Of a DNA stretch of 24,785 nucleotides, positions 14,820 through 22,051 are shown piece by piece (positions within the stretch are counted from its first letter, which is position 1; each line of letters starts with the position of its first letter). The notes under the pieces are model-generated. The model saw only the letters and a program-made list of their open reading frames with translations. It was not told the DNA's origin and did no database searches. The position numbers and the translations under genes were made by a program. The stretch comes from Deinococcus aquatilis DSM 23025. Its GTDB lineage: Bacteria > Deinococcota > Deinococci > Deinococcales > Deinococcaceae. The stretch is from the NCBI RefSeq assembly GCF_000378445.1, contig NZ_KB899753.1, positions 1 to 24,785 on the forward strand, read 5' to 3'.

Positions 14820-15869
14820 TCAAGTGCCTTGGTCGGAGCGTAAAGTGAATGGAGCGGAGTGAGCGCGGCCCACAGGCAACAGTTCTCTTTGGGCCGCCTG
14901 TAGCGCCGCGGCGACGTCGAGCACTCCAGCGCCGCAGGTGTACTGGATCACCCGGTCACACTGTCCTCCGGCAAACGGGCGGGCACTGCGCAGCAGGAGA
15001 GTTCGTACCGCTGCTGGCGTGAGGTTGGGCCGCGCCGTGAGAAGCAGGCTCACGGCGCCGGCGACCAGTGGTGCCGACAAGCTGGTGCCAGTCAGTTCTG
15101 TTTGGCCCCCGCTGGGACGCAGCGTGTCAATGCCTTCGGCCGCCGTGCCGCCCGGCGCAGCCAATGCCACGGCTGAACCCCAGTTGGAATAGCGCGTCCG
15201 GCGGCCCTGCGGATCGGTGGCGGCCACAGCGATGACCCCCCGGCAACCAGCGGGGGTATTGCGGACCGCGGGCGCCCCTTGGTTGCCCGCGGAGGCCACA
15301 ATAACCGTACCGTGCGCTACCACTTCATCCACTGCTCGCTGCATCGCTGGGGCGCAGCCGGTGCGGGCCACGTCCCTCAGCACAAACGAAGCATTGATCA
15401 CCCGGGCAGGCAGCGGGTTGCGCGGGACACCGGGCACGGGGAGCCCTGCGGCCCAGCGCAACCCGTCCCGCGCGTCCTTCAAGGTGGTGGTATTCGCGCG
15501 ACCAATCACCCGCACATGCACGAGCGTGGCCTGCGGATTTACGCTATGAATGAGGCCCGCGACCGCCGTCCCGTGGAACCCAACGCCACCGATGGAGGCA
15601 GTTGGATCCGGATCACGGCCCGAATGGTCGCCCGCATCCCGTGGATTGGTCACAAAATCGTAGCCCGCACGCTGCACCCCTTGCAACACCGGTTGGGCCG
15701 ATAGACCAGTATCGAGGATAGCGACCACGGTCGGCCGGGCAGCAACAGACACCAGAGCGGACGGAAGATCAATCTGACTCAGGTTCCAAGGAACTTCCGC
15801 CGGGGAGACGGCCCACGCGATCAAACCAGCTGCAGTTACTCCTGCTGCCCAGCTGCTCAGTTTGTTCAT
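14820..15869 (-). CDS. Secreted subtilisin-like S8 serine protease
   Basis: The 349-residue protease begins with a signal sequence (about 1-24). The catalytic triad is D53 (VAILDTGL), H99 (GFHGTAVAG) and S263 (TGTSLSAPLVAG, where GTSMAAP is commoner), with oxyanion Asn196 in ASAGNQG. There is no clear inhibitor propeptide between the signal and the catalytic domain, and four or more Cys could form disulfides outside the cell. ATG 15869 follows GACAGT by 6 nt, implying a leaderless mRNA. A GGGAGG stretch lies further upstream and would be outside such a transcript. Probably first gene of a two-gene unit with the lipoprotein hydrolase. Confidence 0.93.
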   Translation of the reverse strand: MNKLSSWAAGVTAAGLIAWAVSPAEVPWNLSQIDLPSALVSVAARPTVVAILDTGLSAQPVLQGVQRAGYDFVTNPRDAGDHSGRDPDPTASIGGVGFHGTAVAGLIHSVNPQATLVHVRVIGRANTTTLKDARDGLRWAAGLPVPGVPRNPLPARVINASFVLRDVARTGCAPAMQRAVDEVVAHGTVIVASAGNQGAPAVRNTPAGCRGVIAVAATDPQGRRTRYSNWGSAVALAAPGGTAAEGIDTLRPSGGQTELTGTSLSAPLVAGAVSLLLTARPNLTPAAVRTLLLRSARPFAGGQCDRVIQYTCGAGVLDVAAALQAAQRELLPVGRAHSAPFTLRSDQGT

Positions 15870-15875
15870 GCCTGC

Positions 15876-15907
15876 ACTGTCCTCCCATCAGGTTGAGGGA
15901 CGGTATA
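15876..15907 (-). promoter_or_regulatory. Composite direct-repeat promoter, copy 7 (S8 protease)
   Basis: Read on the minus strand: TATACC at 15907-15902, 5 nt, TCAACC at 15896-15891, 9 nt, then GACAGT at 15881-15876, 6 nt before ATG 15869. The second half-site is a weaker match than in other copies, but the spacing is exact. Confidence 0.65.
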
Positions 15908-15994
15908 GCTGCTGGATACAGAAGACAGGATAGGGGGTGGTTTTGGCCGCCGCCCTGAGTACTACAGCTGCAGTGAATGGCGTTAGGGTGAGAC

Positions 15995-16114
15995 ATGTTG
16001 GGCTCCTCTACTCTGGCTCAGCCCCGTCAATGGTTGGCTGACCTCGAAGTGCTTCATCAACGGATTGTTCCCTGTTTCACCCGCAGCGAACAACGTGAGC
16101 GCTTCTTGGATTGA
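15995..16114 (+). pseudogene. IS701-family transposase, N-terminal fragment
   Basis: ATG 15995 opens a 39-codon frame with the pattern QWLADLEVLHQRIVPCFTRS, typical of the first helix of IS701-type transposases, followed by a basic EQRERFLD and a TGA. The GLLS...ERKNGWQ region that normally follows is absent in all frames, so only the N-terminus remains. It marks a lost or deleted insertion sequence next to the S8 promoter. Confidence 0.5.
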
Positions 16115-16184
16115 CTTGATGGACTGAATGATTAGGACTGTGTTGCCTCAACCCGCCCAAGACAGCTAGAAAGGAGGGAGCCTG

Positions 16185-16380
16185 ATGACAACCACAGACT
16201 ACGTCTGCAAGGTTTAATTTTAGTTTCTAGTTGATGCAGACACCCTAGTCCAGGCCTGGCGTGCGGAGATGAGTGATCGGGACGTACAAGCCTAGGAATT
16301 CGTTGAGTGCGTCATGAGCCGAAGCTCGGCTGAACCTGCCCTTGTCGCCCTACAGGGAATGAGACCGGGATCGTTTCCCT
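16185..16380 (+). pseudogene. Small decayed gene with intact ribosome-binding site
   Basis: A strong AAGGAGG lies 7 nt before ATG 16185. The frame stops after 10 codons at TAA 16215, then shows TAG at 16221 and TAG at 16293. Between and after these it reads as protein, for example DADTLVQAWRAEMSDRDVQA and EFVECVMSRSSAEPALVAL. Each stop could derive from a glutamine codon by one C-to-T change. The 3' end runs into the convergent DUF5713 gene. No family is recognised. Confidence 0.45.
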
Positions 16381-16392
16381 TAACAGCCGAAG

Positions 16393-16731
16393 TCACCACT
16401 CGCGGTTCTCGATCAACATCTCGACATCTTCCTGAAAGCCGTAGGCCTGCGCGATAAAGGCAACGTCCTGTGCGATGTTTTCCCGGGCGGCCGTCTCCAG
16501 TCCACTGCCTTGCTCTTCAAATTCACGGCCAAGTTGGTTGAACTGCGCGGTCGCCGCGTGGGTCAGTGCCGTCAGTTGCTCGGACGTCTGCGGGCGTCCC
16601 GCTTCAATCTGGAGACACAAGTCATGCAGGATGGCTTGTCCTTTGCTCACGAATTGAGGTGGATAGTATGGGTCGTTCTCCATGTCCCTTAGGAACGGGT
16701 ACTTGCTGGTCTGGTCATTTTTCAGCGTCAT
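16393..16731 (-). CDS. DUF5713 family protein
   Basis: A 112-residue soluble protein matching DUF5713: YPFLRDMENDPYYPPQF near the N-terminus, the helix GQAILHDLCLQIEAG, LTHAATAQFNQL, and the end IAQAYGFQEDVEMLIENREW. The family is small and its function is unknown. ATG 16731 is chosen because AAGGAG (16738-16743) lies 6 nt upstream; the in-frame GTG at 16737 directly abuts that ribosome-binding site and is unsuitable. Convergent with the decayed gene at 16185. No direct-repeat promoter is seen upstream. Confidence 0.85.
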   Translation of the reverse strand: MTLKNDQTSKYPFLRDMENDPYYPPQFVSKGQAILHDLCLQIEAGRPQTSEQLTALTHAATAQFNQLGREFEEQGSGLETAARENIAQDVAFIAQAYGFQEDVEMLIENREW

Positions 16732-17205
16732 GGTCACTCCTTCGCACCCGAACTCAACTTAAACACGCTGAGACGGTCACCAGCTCAGCTTGTCACGGCC
16801 TGACTGTAGAGGTTTTGACTGCCTTTACACTCGACAGAAACAGGAATGCCGCCCCGAACGCGAGCTCTGTGCGATGGAGGCCACCACACAACAAAACGCT
16901 GTTTTAAAGAACCGTTATGTCCTCTTCCGCACAGGCGACAGAACTGTTCAGGCTGTTTGGCGGCTAAGAATCTCCATCCAGGTGGTCATGGCGACCCCTC
17001 CAGTAACGTGAGTTGGCAGTCTGCTGCGCAGGCACCCTGCCATTCAATCACTGACATGTGACTGAGTTGAGCCGGACACAGTGGGAACAAAGACCACGGC
17101 TGGCGGGAGATGAACTCATATCCGGCGCTCTTTCGCATTTTAAGGAATCACGCGTCATCCGTATCAGGTCTTTACATCCGTTCATCCGAACGTCAGAATA
17201 TATAG
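16732..17205. other. Intergenic region without a supported gene
   Basis: This 474-nt gap lies between divergent DUF5713 and ArsR genes. Several overlapping open frames are present, but none carries start signals or recognisable protein. Near 17158-17190 there are three CATCCG repeats shortly before the ArsR gene; they could be part of its operator. Confidence 0.35.
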
Positions 17206-17571
17206 ATGCAACACCACCCGCTGTCTTTGCCGATAGATCCCTTGGACCTTCACCGGGTCACCGAAGTCTTTACAGCCCTGAGCGATCCCACCCGCCTGCA
17301 TGTGCTGGTACTGCTGATGCAGGGCGAGCGCAACGTCACTGCTCTCGTGGACGCCCTACAGCAACCACAAAGTACCGTCAGCCGTCATCTGACCCTCTTG
17401 CGGACGGCGCAACTGGTTCAGACCCGGCGGGAAACCACCAGCGTGTACTACCGCTTGGCCGACACCCACGTGGCGGAGCTGCTCACCCAAGCCTTCAGTC
17501 ACGCCCAACATGACCGGCTGGGCCTTCCTGACCACCCCGCTCCACCTGCCTCAATCGGCGGGACTCAGTGA
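17206..17571 (+). CDS. ArsR-family transcriptional regulator
   Basis: The 121-residue protein has an ArsR-type winged helix (about 18-95): FTALSDPTRLHVLVLLMQGE, a recognition helix within PQSTVSRHLTLLR (54-66), and the wing VQTRRETTSVYYRL. There are no cysteines in the metal-binding helix, so it is unlikely to be a classical arsenite or cadmium sensor. It overlaps the following MFS gene by GTGA, so it probably represses the pair in response to the exporter's substrate. No ribosome-binding site precedes ATG 17206; an AT-rich AATATATAG abuts the start and may be promoter or operator. Confidence 0.85.
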   Translation: MQHHPLSLPIDPLDLHRVTEVFTALSDPTRLHVLVLLMQGERNVTALVDALQQPQSTVSRHLTLLRTAQLVQTRRETTSVYYRLADTHVAELLTQAFSHAQHDRLGLPDHPAPPASIGGTQ

Positions 17572-18791
17572 AGGCCTTCGCGCTGTTCTCTGCCCTGAAA
17601 AACCCACGTTTCGCTCGGCTGTATACCGCTCAAGCCATCAGCCAGATCGGCGACGCCCTGACGTGGGTGGGCCTGGCCCTGCTGGCCTACCAGCTTGCCC
17701 AGGGGAATGCGGCGGTGGTTCTGGGCACGGCCCTGACCCTGCGGGTGTTGGCGTTTGTGATCTTCAGCCCGCTGGCCGGTGTGGTGGCCGACCGGGTCAA
17801 CCGCAAATGGCTGCTGATCAGCTGCGATTTCGGGCGGGTGCTGGTGATCGCCTGTTTGCCCTTCGTCGACGCAGTCTGGCAAGTGTATGGACTGATGTTC
17901 ATCCTCAATACGTTCACGGCCTTCTTTACGCCCACCAATCAGGCCACGGTGCCGCTGGTGATGGGCCAAGAAGATGCGGGACAGGGTTTTGCGCTGTCCA
18001 GCGCCACCACCGAACTGATCAACATCGCGGGGCCTGGGTTGGCCGGTGCGGCGGCCGCCCTGCTCGGCGGACGTGATCTGTTCTTTCTGGATGCGGTGAC
18101 CTTTCTGGTGTCCGGACTGCTGATCATGACGCTCCCCTCCCTGCAGGCCACACGAGGGGAAGTGCAGCGCAGCACCTGGAGTGACATCCGGGACGGCACG
18201 GCCCGGCTCTGGCGGGATCCGCCCATCCGGTTCGCCCTGCTGATGGAACTGGTGGCCGCCATCGCCGGCGCCCTGATTCTGGTCGGCACCGTCACCCACG
18301 TGAAAACGGATCTCCAGTTGGGAGACGCCTCTTACGGGTGGGTCATGGCAGCCTACGGCTTGGGGGCGACGCTGGCCTCCCTGGTCGTGGGGGCCTACGG
18401 CAAACGCGTTCCCCGCACCACCTTCGTGCTGTTGGGCGCGCTTGTCACCAGCTTGGCGATCTTGCCTGGAAACCAGAGTGCGCTGTACCCCCTGCTGGCG
18501 TTCTGGCTGGTGGCTGGCATCGGACAGAACTGGGTCAACCTGCCCGCCGAGACGCTGCTGGCCGAACGAACCGAGGAAGCGGCGCAGGGCCGGGTGTATG
18601 GCGCCCATTTTGCCTGGAGTCACCTGTGGTATGCCCTTGCCTATCCATTGGCTGGGTTCTTGGGCACCCGCTTTCCAGAGCGCAGCTTTCTCTATGGCGG
18701 CTTGCTGGCCTTGGTGTTGCTGGCGTTCATCTGGATAACGTCTGGCAGGTTAAAAGGTGAACGCGTTGCAGCCCCTAGAACCACTGAATGA
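17568..18791 (+). CDS. MFS transporter (MFS_3/EntS-like efflux type)
   Basis: A 407-residue twelve-helix major facilitator. The N-terminal FARLYTAQAISQIGDALTWV and the loop-2/3 motif GVVADRVNRKWLL (the GxxxDRxxR pattern) are typical of the MFS_3 exporter group. A second-half repeat appears as YGWVMAAYGLGATLASLVVG. GTG 17568 overlaps the ArsR stop (GTGA), so the two are co-translated. Such pairs usually export a drug, metal chelate or siderophore. The substrate is unknown. Several long frames on the opposite strand are shadows. Confidence 0.92.
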   Translation: MKAFALFSALKNPRFARLYTAQAISQIGDALTWVGLALLAYQLAQGNAAVVLGTALTLRVLAFVIFSPLAGVVADRVNRKWLLISCDFGRVLVIACLPFVDAVWQVYGLMFILNTFTAFFTPTNQATVPLVMGQEDAGQGFALSSATTELINIAGPGLAGAAAALLGGRDLFFLDAVTFLVSGLLIMTLPSLQATRGEVQRSTWSDIRDGTARLWRDPPIRFALLMELVAAIAGALILVGTVTHVKTDLQLGDASYGWVMAAYGLGATLASLVVGAYGKRVPRTTFVLLGALVTSLAILPGNQSALYPLLAFWLVAGIGQNWVNLPAETLLAERTEEAAQGRVYGAHFAWSHLWYALAYPLAGFLGTRFPERSFLYGGLLALVLLAFIWITSGRLKGERVAAPRTTE

Positions 18792-18815
18792 ACCGGTCTG
18801 CCCCCAAGGCTTTAA

Positions 18816-18838
18816 CCCAGTTCAGTAGGGACACTGGG
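18816..18838 (+). terminator. Candidate hairpin after the MFS gene
   Basis: A CCCAGT/ACTGGG 6-bp stem (18816-18821 and 18833-18838) with an 11-nt loop lies 25 nt beyond the MFS stop. It is short and without a T-run. Confidence 0.3.
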
Positions 18839-18872
18839 CACCACCCTTGCAGCCTTATGCGATGCTCTGGAC

Positions 18873-19130
18873 ATGAGTGACTCCCATTCGACCGTTGTGT
18901 TGACGTTAGATTCCCTGACCCGCTCTTTTCTTGACGAGCTGTGCCGTGGTACTGGGGACGACGAAGCAGGCGTCGTTGGGCGTGCCCTCGCCTCCTACCA
19001 CGCGCACTTTATGGCTGGAGCCTCGGAAGATCCCATCACGGCTGCCGGGCGGGTGGCGGCACACACAGCCCAAGACGCTGTCAATGCTCCACTTGAGGAC
19101 GCAACTGAGGACGCCGCAGGTGCTCCTTAA
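18873..19130 (+). CDS. Hypothetical protein (85 aa), ribbon-helix-helix-like
   Basis: The N-terminal part reads STVVLTLDSLTRSFLDELC, a strand followed by a helix, then a second helix EAGVVGRALASYHAHF. That order resembles CopG/ribbon-helix-helix DNA-binding proteins, but the match is loose. The acidic, Ala-rich tail is probably disordered. ATG 18873 follows GATGCT (18861-18866) by 6 nt, a weak leaderless -10. The role is unknown. Confidence 0.55.
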   Translation: MSDSHSTVVLTLDSLTRSFLDELCRGTGDDEAGVVGRALASYHAHFMAGASEDPITAAGRVAAHTAQDAVNAPLEDATEDAAGAP

Positions 19131-19216
19131 GTTCCCACCCCCGAAAGATCCGTTGCCAGCATCCAAATCAAGGAACCACAAGGGCTGGGCAGTGTTCAGC
19201 AACTCGGGGAGGAGCG

Positions 19217-19441
19217 ATGTCCAGTACCGTTCATGTTCCTGCAGGTCAGATTTCAGGCCTAGTGATTCAGAGTGATGACCCTCGTTTGCCTGTGGGCACT
19301 CAGGTGGGCCTGCGCCTGGCAGATTTCGAAGGCATCTCCGAACCCAGTGCCGCAGTGAACGGCATGATCTTGCCCATCCAGGTGTTGGCACATGACCGTG
19401 CGCCGGATCAAAGCAGCACAGTCACGTTCGTGCTGGTCTAG
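19217..19441 (+). CDS. Hypothetical protein (74 aa)
   Basis: A small beta-rich protein with no signal peptide or membrane segment: VHVPAGQISGLVIQSDD, then VGTQVGLRLADFEG, and the end SSTVTFVLV. ATG 19217 has a good purine-rich ribosome-binding site, GGGGAGGAG, just upstream. The shape suggests a small beta-barrel, but no family is recognised. Confidence 0.6.
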   Translation: MSSTVHVPAGQISGLVIQSDDPRLPVGTQVGLRLADFEGISEPSAAVNGMILPIQVLAHDRAPDQSSTVTFVLV

Positions 19442-19503
19442 GGTCAAGTTGAAGTGATCCTGCGGTTCAGCCCCTGTTGGGTTCCAGACTCAGCCGCGTT
19501 GGC

Positions 19504-19680
19504 CTACACCAGGAATTGAACGGCAAACACCACCAGAAGTCCTATGAAGAACGTTAGGGTGACGACGGGCGTTTCCTCGACTTCGTGATCGTGGACACTG
19601 ATCAGCAATTCCTCGGTCACGAGATACAGCAAGGTCGCGGTGCCCAACGCCAGCAGCCCGGTCAGGGCTGGTTCAGCCAT
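19504..19680 (-). pseudogene. ZIP family metal transporter, C-terminal remnant
   Basis: The last 58 residues match the end of ZIP transporters: GLLALGTATLLYLVTEELL (helix with the metal-path Glu residues), a His/Glu-rich VHDHEVEE linker, and a final helix LTFFIGLLVVFAVQFLV. The N-terminal helices are missing; the frame upstream to 19896 is unlike a membrane protein and lies in the promoter area of the next gene. Intact ZIPs import zinc or other divalent metals. Confidence 0.65.
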
Positions 19681-19882
19681 CCCTGTTTGGCACTCGAACT
19701 CATGTGATGTCCAGTCAACCCATGTCGAGTGACGGCGTTGTCGGCCGGACGGGTGCGCATCTTCGCTGGTAACGTTCTCACGGCCCCCGTTCTGAGGCTT
19801 AGAGCCCGTAATCAAGAGGTTCGTTGAGACGCTATCGACGTTACCTCTACCAAGCTCCTGAGTTGGGACGTCCGGACTCCGG

Positions 19883-19888
19883 TAAGCT
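19883..19888 (+). promoter_or_regulatory. Leaderless -10 element TAAGCT
   Basis: TAAGCT ends 6 nt before the ATG at 19895, the leaderless layout. No direct-repeat element lies upstream. Confidence 0.5.
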
Positions 19889-19894
19889 GAGTCC

Positions 19895-20326
19895 ATGTCT
19901 TTTGCTCTGCGCCTCGTGGCGCTCGCGGGTCTGGTGCTCGCTTCCTTGGCGTCGGCAGGCGGCGCCGGCCCCCCCGTTTCTAGCGCTCCCGTACTTAGGG
20001 CCTCGCTGGTGGGTGCAGCGGCGGCAAATCAGAGCCTCAAGGTGCGCCTCTCACTCACCAACGCGGCCGCCCAGCCGTATCTCGTGCCGGCCCCCCTCTG
20101 TCCGGTGAGTGTGACGGTGCGGGCCCGGGCCTCAGGCGCGGTGGTCGTTCCCGATCCGGCGCCGGCCATCGACTGCTTGCCCGCGGCGCAACCGAACGTG
20201 GGTGCGGGGAAAACAGTAGTGATCGACTGGGCGGTCAGTGCCCTGCCCGCCGGGCGCTACTGGCTCGACCTCAGTCTTGGCTTCGGCAAGCTGAGCGCGG
20301 CGCCGTTGGCGGTGGACGTGAAATAG
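19895..20326 (+). CDS. Small secreted protein of unknown function
   Basis: The 143-residue protein has a signal peptide (about 1-22: MSFALRLVALAGLVLASLAS, cleavage near SAGG). The mature part is rich in short beta strands such as SLKVRLSLTNAAAQPYLV, and VVIDWAVSALPAGRYWLDLSL. The order is reminiscent of immunoglobulin-like or BsuPI-type inhibitor folds, in which a normalised-speech-like 'gain of strands' contains a GxYxL closing motif, but identity is not certain. Two Cys in the middle could pair after export. ATG 19895 follows TAAGCT by 6 nt (leaderless). Confidence 0.7.
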   Translation: MSFALRLVALAGLVLASLASAGGAGPPVSSAPVLRASLVGAAAANQSLKVRLSLTNAAAQPYLVPAPLCPVSVTVRARASGAVVVPDPAPAIDCLPAAQPNVGAGKTVVIDWAVSALPAGRYWLDLSLGFGKLSAAPLAVDVK

Positions 20327-20759
20327 GGGTGACGACTCCGCAGAGGGCGACAGCGGGCTGAGTTGTCACCAGAGGTCTGTGGAATCACGTTCATGACCAG
20401 GGGCCGCCGCAGGTTGCCCCGCTGAGGATGGAGATCGATGAACTCCTGATCCGTCGGGAAAACGTTGAGTTCACGGCGCAGACGGAGAACTGGCGCACCT
20501 GTGGGAAACCCAGTGCGGGCGAGGCGAGTCGTTTCAGCTGGAATCGCGGTGGGACGCAACATTGCTCATGGTGCATTCTCCTCCGGAAATTCGCCAGCAG
20601 AATCGGAAGGTTGTTGTGGGGAACAGCGGAAGCTCAAACTGCTGTTTGAGACCAAGATGATTTCAGCAGTGGCTGGCTTCATGCCGTTCTGTATCAGGGC
20701 CTCTGGCAGCGGAAGCGAGACCATCTGCTGTCCGGGTTAACTCAAGTGAGGCGTCGGGC
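20327..20759. other. Gap of scrambled sequence
   Basis: These 433 nt contain short open frames on both strands (for example 20428-20649 plus). None has a ribosome-binding site, -10 element or recognisable product. The next feature is a gene fragment with no 5' end, so this stretch is probably rearranged debris. Confidence 0.35.
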
Positions 20760-21315
20760 GGCCGAGTCCTGGGTGCTGAAGGCAAGGCGCTGTTTGCCAG
20801 CCAGGCCGATGTGCTGGCGGATGCCCGCGCCAGCGCCCTTGCGGTGGGCGGCACGCCGGTTGACCGCCCCGAAGACATCGAGATTCACCCCAAGACGGGT
20901 GAGGTGTACGTGGCCTTGACCAACAATGCCAAGCACGGCAACTACTTCGGGCAGATCGTGAAATTCCGGGAAACCGGCGACGACTGGACGGCCAGCACCT
21001 TCCTCTGGGAAGTCTTTGCCGTGGGCGGCCCCCAGAGCGGGTTTGCCAGCCCCGACAATCTGGTGTTCGATCCTTACGGCAATCTGTGGATGGTGACCGA
21101 CAACAGCGACCTGGCCACCAACCCTATCAAGGGCTACCACGGCAACAACGCCATGTTCTTCTTTGCCACCGAGGGCCCCAACGCAGGCCAGGCCCACCGC
21201 TTCGCCATCGGCCCCGTGGACGCCGAAATGACCGGCCCCGTGTTCTCGCCCGACGGCAAGACGTTGTTTTTATCGGTGCAGCACCCCGGCGAAGACAGCG
21301 AGAGCCTGCCCAGCG
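20760..21315 (+). pseudogene. PhoX-type (DUF839) phosphatase, internal fragment
   Basis: About 180 residues match the C-terminal half of PhoX-like alkaline phosphatases: FASQADVLADARASAL, GGTPVDRPEDIEIHPKTG, EVYVALTNN, FASPDNLVFDPYGNLWM, and [20 protein letters not shown]. Both ends are missing: the frame has no start before about 20770, and after HPGE (about 21300) it runs into phosphoketolase sequence on the other strand. PhoX enzymes are secreted, calcium- and iron-dependent phosphatases; this piece lacks the N-terminal half and cannot be functional. Confidence 0.8.
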
Positions 21316-21661
21316 AAATATCTGGATACAGCTCGCTATAACTGCCTTCTAGATAGGTGTTGGCCACCAGTCCGGGGCCGCCGTGACCGGGGCCAGCCAC
21401 GTACAGCACCGAGAGGTCGTGCTTCCGGATCAGTCGGTTGAGGTGGACATAGATAAAGTTCAGGCCCGGCGTGGTGCCCCAGTGACCGAGCAATCTTGGT
21501 TTGATATGGGTCAGAGTGAGCGGTTCGCGCAGCAACGGGTTGGCCAGCAGGTAGATTTGACCGACGGACAGGTAGTTGGCGGCCCGCCAGTAGGCGTGGG
21601 TGAGACGAAGTTCAGTGGGCGTCAGCGTGGAAGCGAGGAGGGGGTTTGCAATACTCGTCAT
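21316..21661 (-). pseudogene. Phosphoketolase, N-terminal fragment
   Basis: From ATG 21661, with AGAGG a few nt upstream, about 115 residues match the start of xylulose-5-phosphate/fructose-6-phosphate phosphoketolase: [38 protein letters not shown], and [20 protein letters not shown] with the thiamine-diphosphate-site histidines. The homology stops at SYSELYPDI, where the PhoX fragment begins on the opposite strand. The whole enzyme is about 800 residues, so roughly 85 percent is lost. The intact 5' end suggests a recent deletion. Confidence 0.85.
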
Positions 21662-21820
21662 AGCAACCTCTTTGACCATAGATGCCCGTCCATTTGCCGA
21701 CGGGTTGAGAGAGTGGTCTCCGGCCCAGCGTTCACTCTCGAAAATTCCTAGAAGGAAGTCTCTGGCAGAGGTGTTACGGATCAGTTACCAGCTCAGGTGT
21801 GCTCGCTCACCTGGGGCTTT

Positions 21821-21855
21821 GCTTCCCTGAGGACGAACTGCGTCCTCAGGGAAGC
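21821..21855. terminator. Perfect 14-bp stem hairpin
   Basis: The inverted repeat 21821-21834 with 21842-21855 has a 7-nt loop and no mismatch. It overlaps the end of the DUF5676 remnant, whose stop codon at 21846-21848 lies in one arm. It is a likely bidirectional terminator, but no T-tract is visible. Confidence 0.6.
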
Positions 21856-21973
21856 AGGTTGCACACCGGCACAAACACCAAGCCCAGAAACGCGCCATGG
21901 ACAAAACTCTCGGTCATCCCCACCCAGAATTCATAGAAGGTCAGCCACGTGAACGCAGAGAGACCCCCCTCGT
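21846..21973 (-). pseudogene. DUF5676 family membrane protein, C-terminal remnant
   Basis: On the minus strand a frame ending at TGA 21848-21846 reads SAFTWLTFYEFWVGMTES, then FVHGAFLGLVFVPVCNLL. It matches the last helix pair of DUF5676 membrane proteins, often found near metal-efflux genes. The frame continues upstream only into the 15-bp hairpin at 21959-21996 and then loses homology. It has no start codon. Confidence 0.55.
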
Positions 21974-21996
21974 GTACTTGGACGAGGGGGGTCTCT
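21959..21996. terminator. Perfect 15-bp stem hairpin after the C39 peptidase gene
   Basis: Arms 21959-21973 and 21982-21996 pair without mismatch around an 8-nt loop, 56 nt beyond the C39 peptidase stop. It probably ends that transcript, although the T-run is absent. Confidence 0.6.
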
Positions 21997-22051
21997 GCTC
22001 TCAGTCACACCGGCATCTCGCTGCTGATCAGGAGGCTAGCCCCCTTCATTC

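Noticed and set aside
17150..17205. TTTACA and CATCCG repeats before the ArsR gene as a possible further copy of the element
   Set aside because: The half-site matches are poor and the hexamer at the -10 position lacks the final T; local ArsR operator sequence is more likely.
17565..18623. 352-codon minus-strand frame opposite the MFS gene
   Set aside because: Gln/Gly/His-rich low-quality sequence that mirrors a clear MFS transporter; a typical GC-rich shadow.
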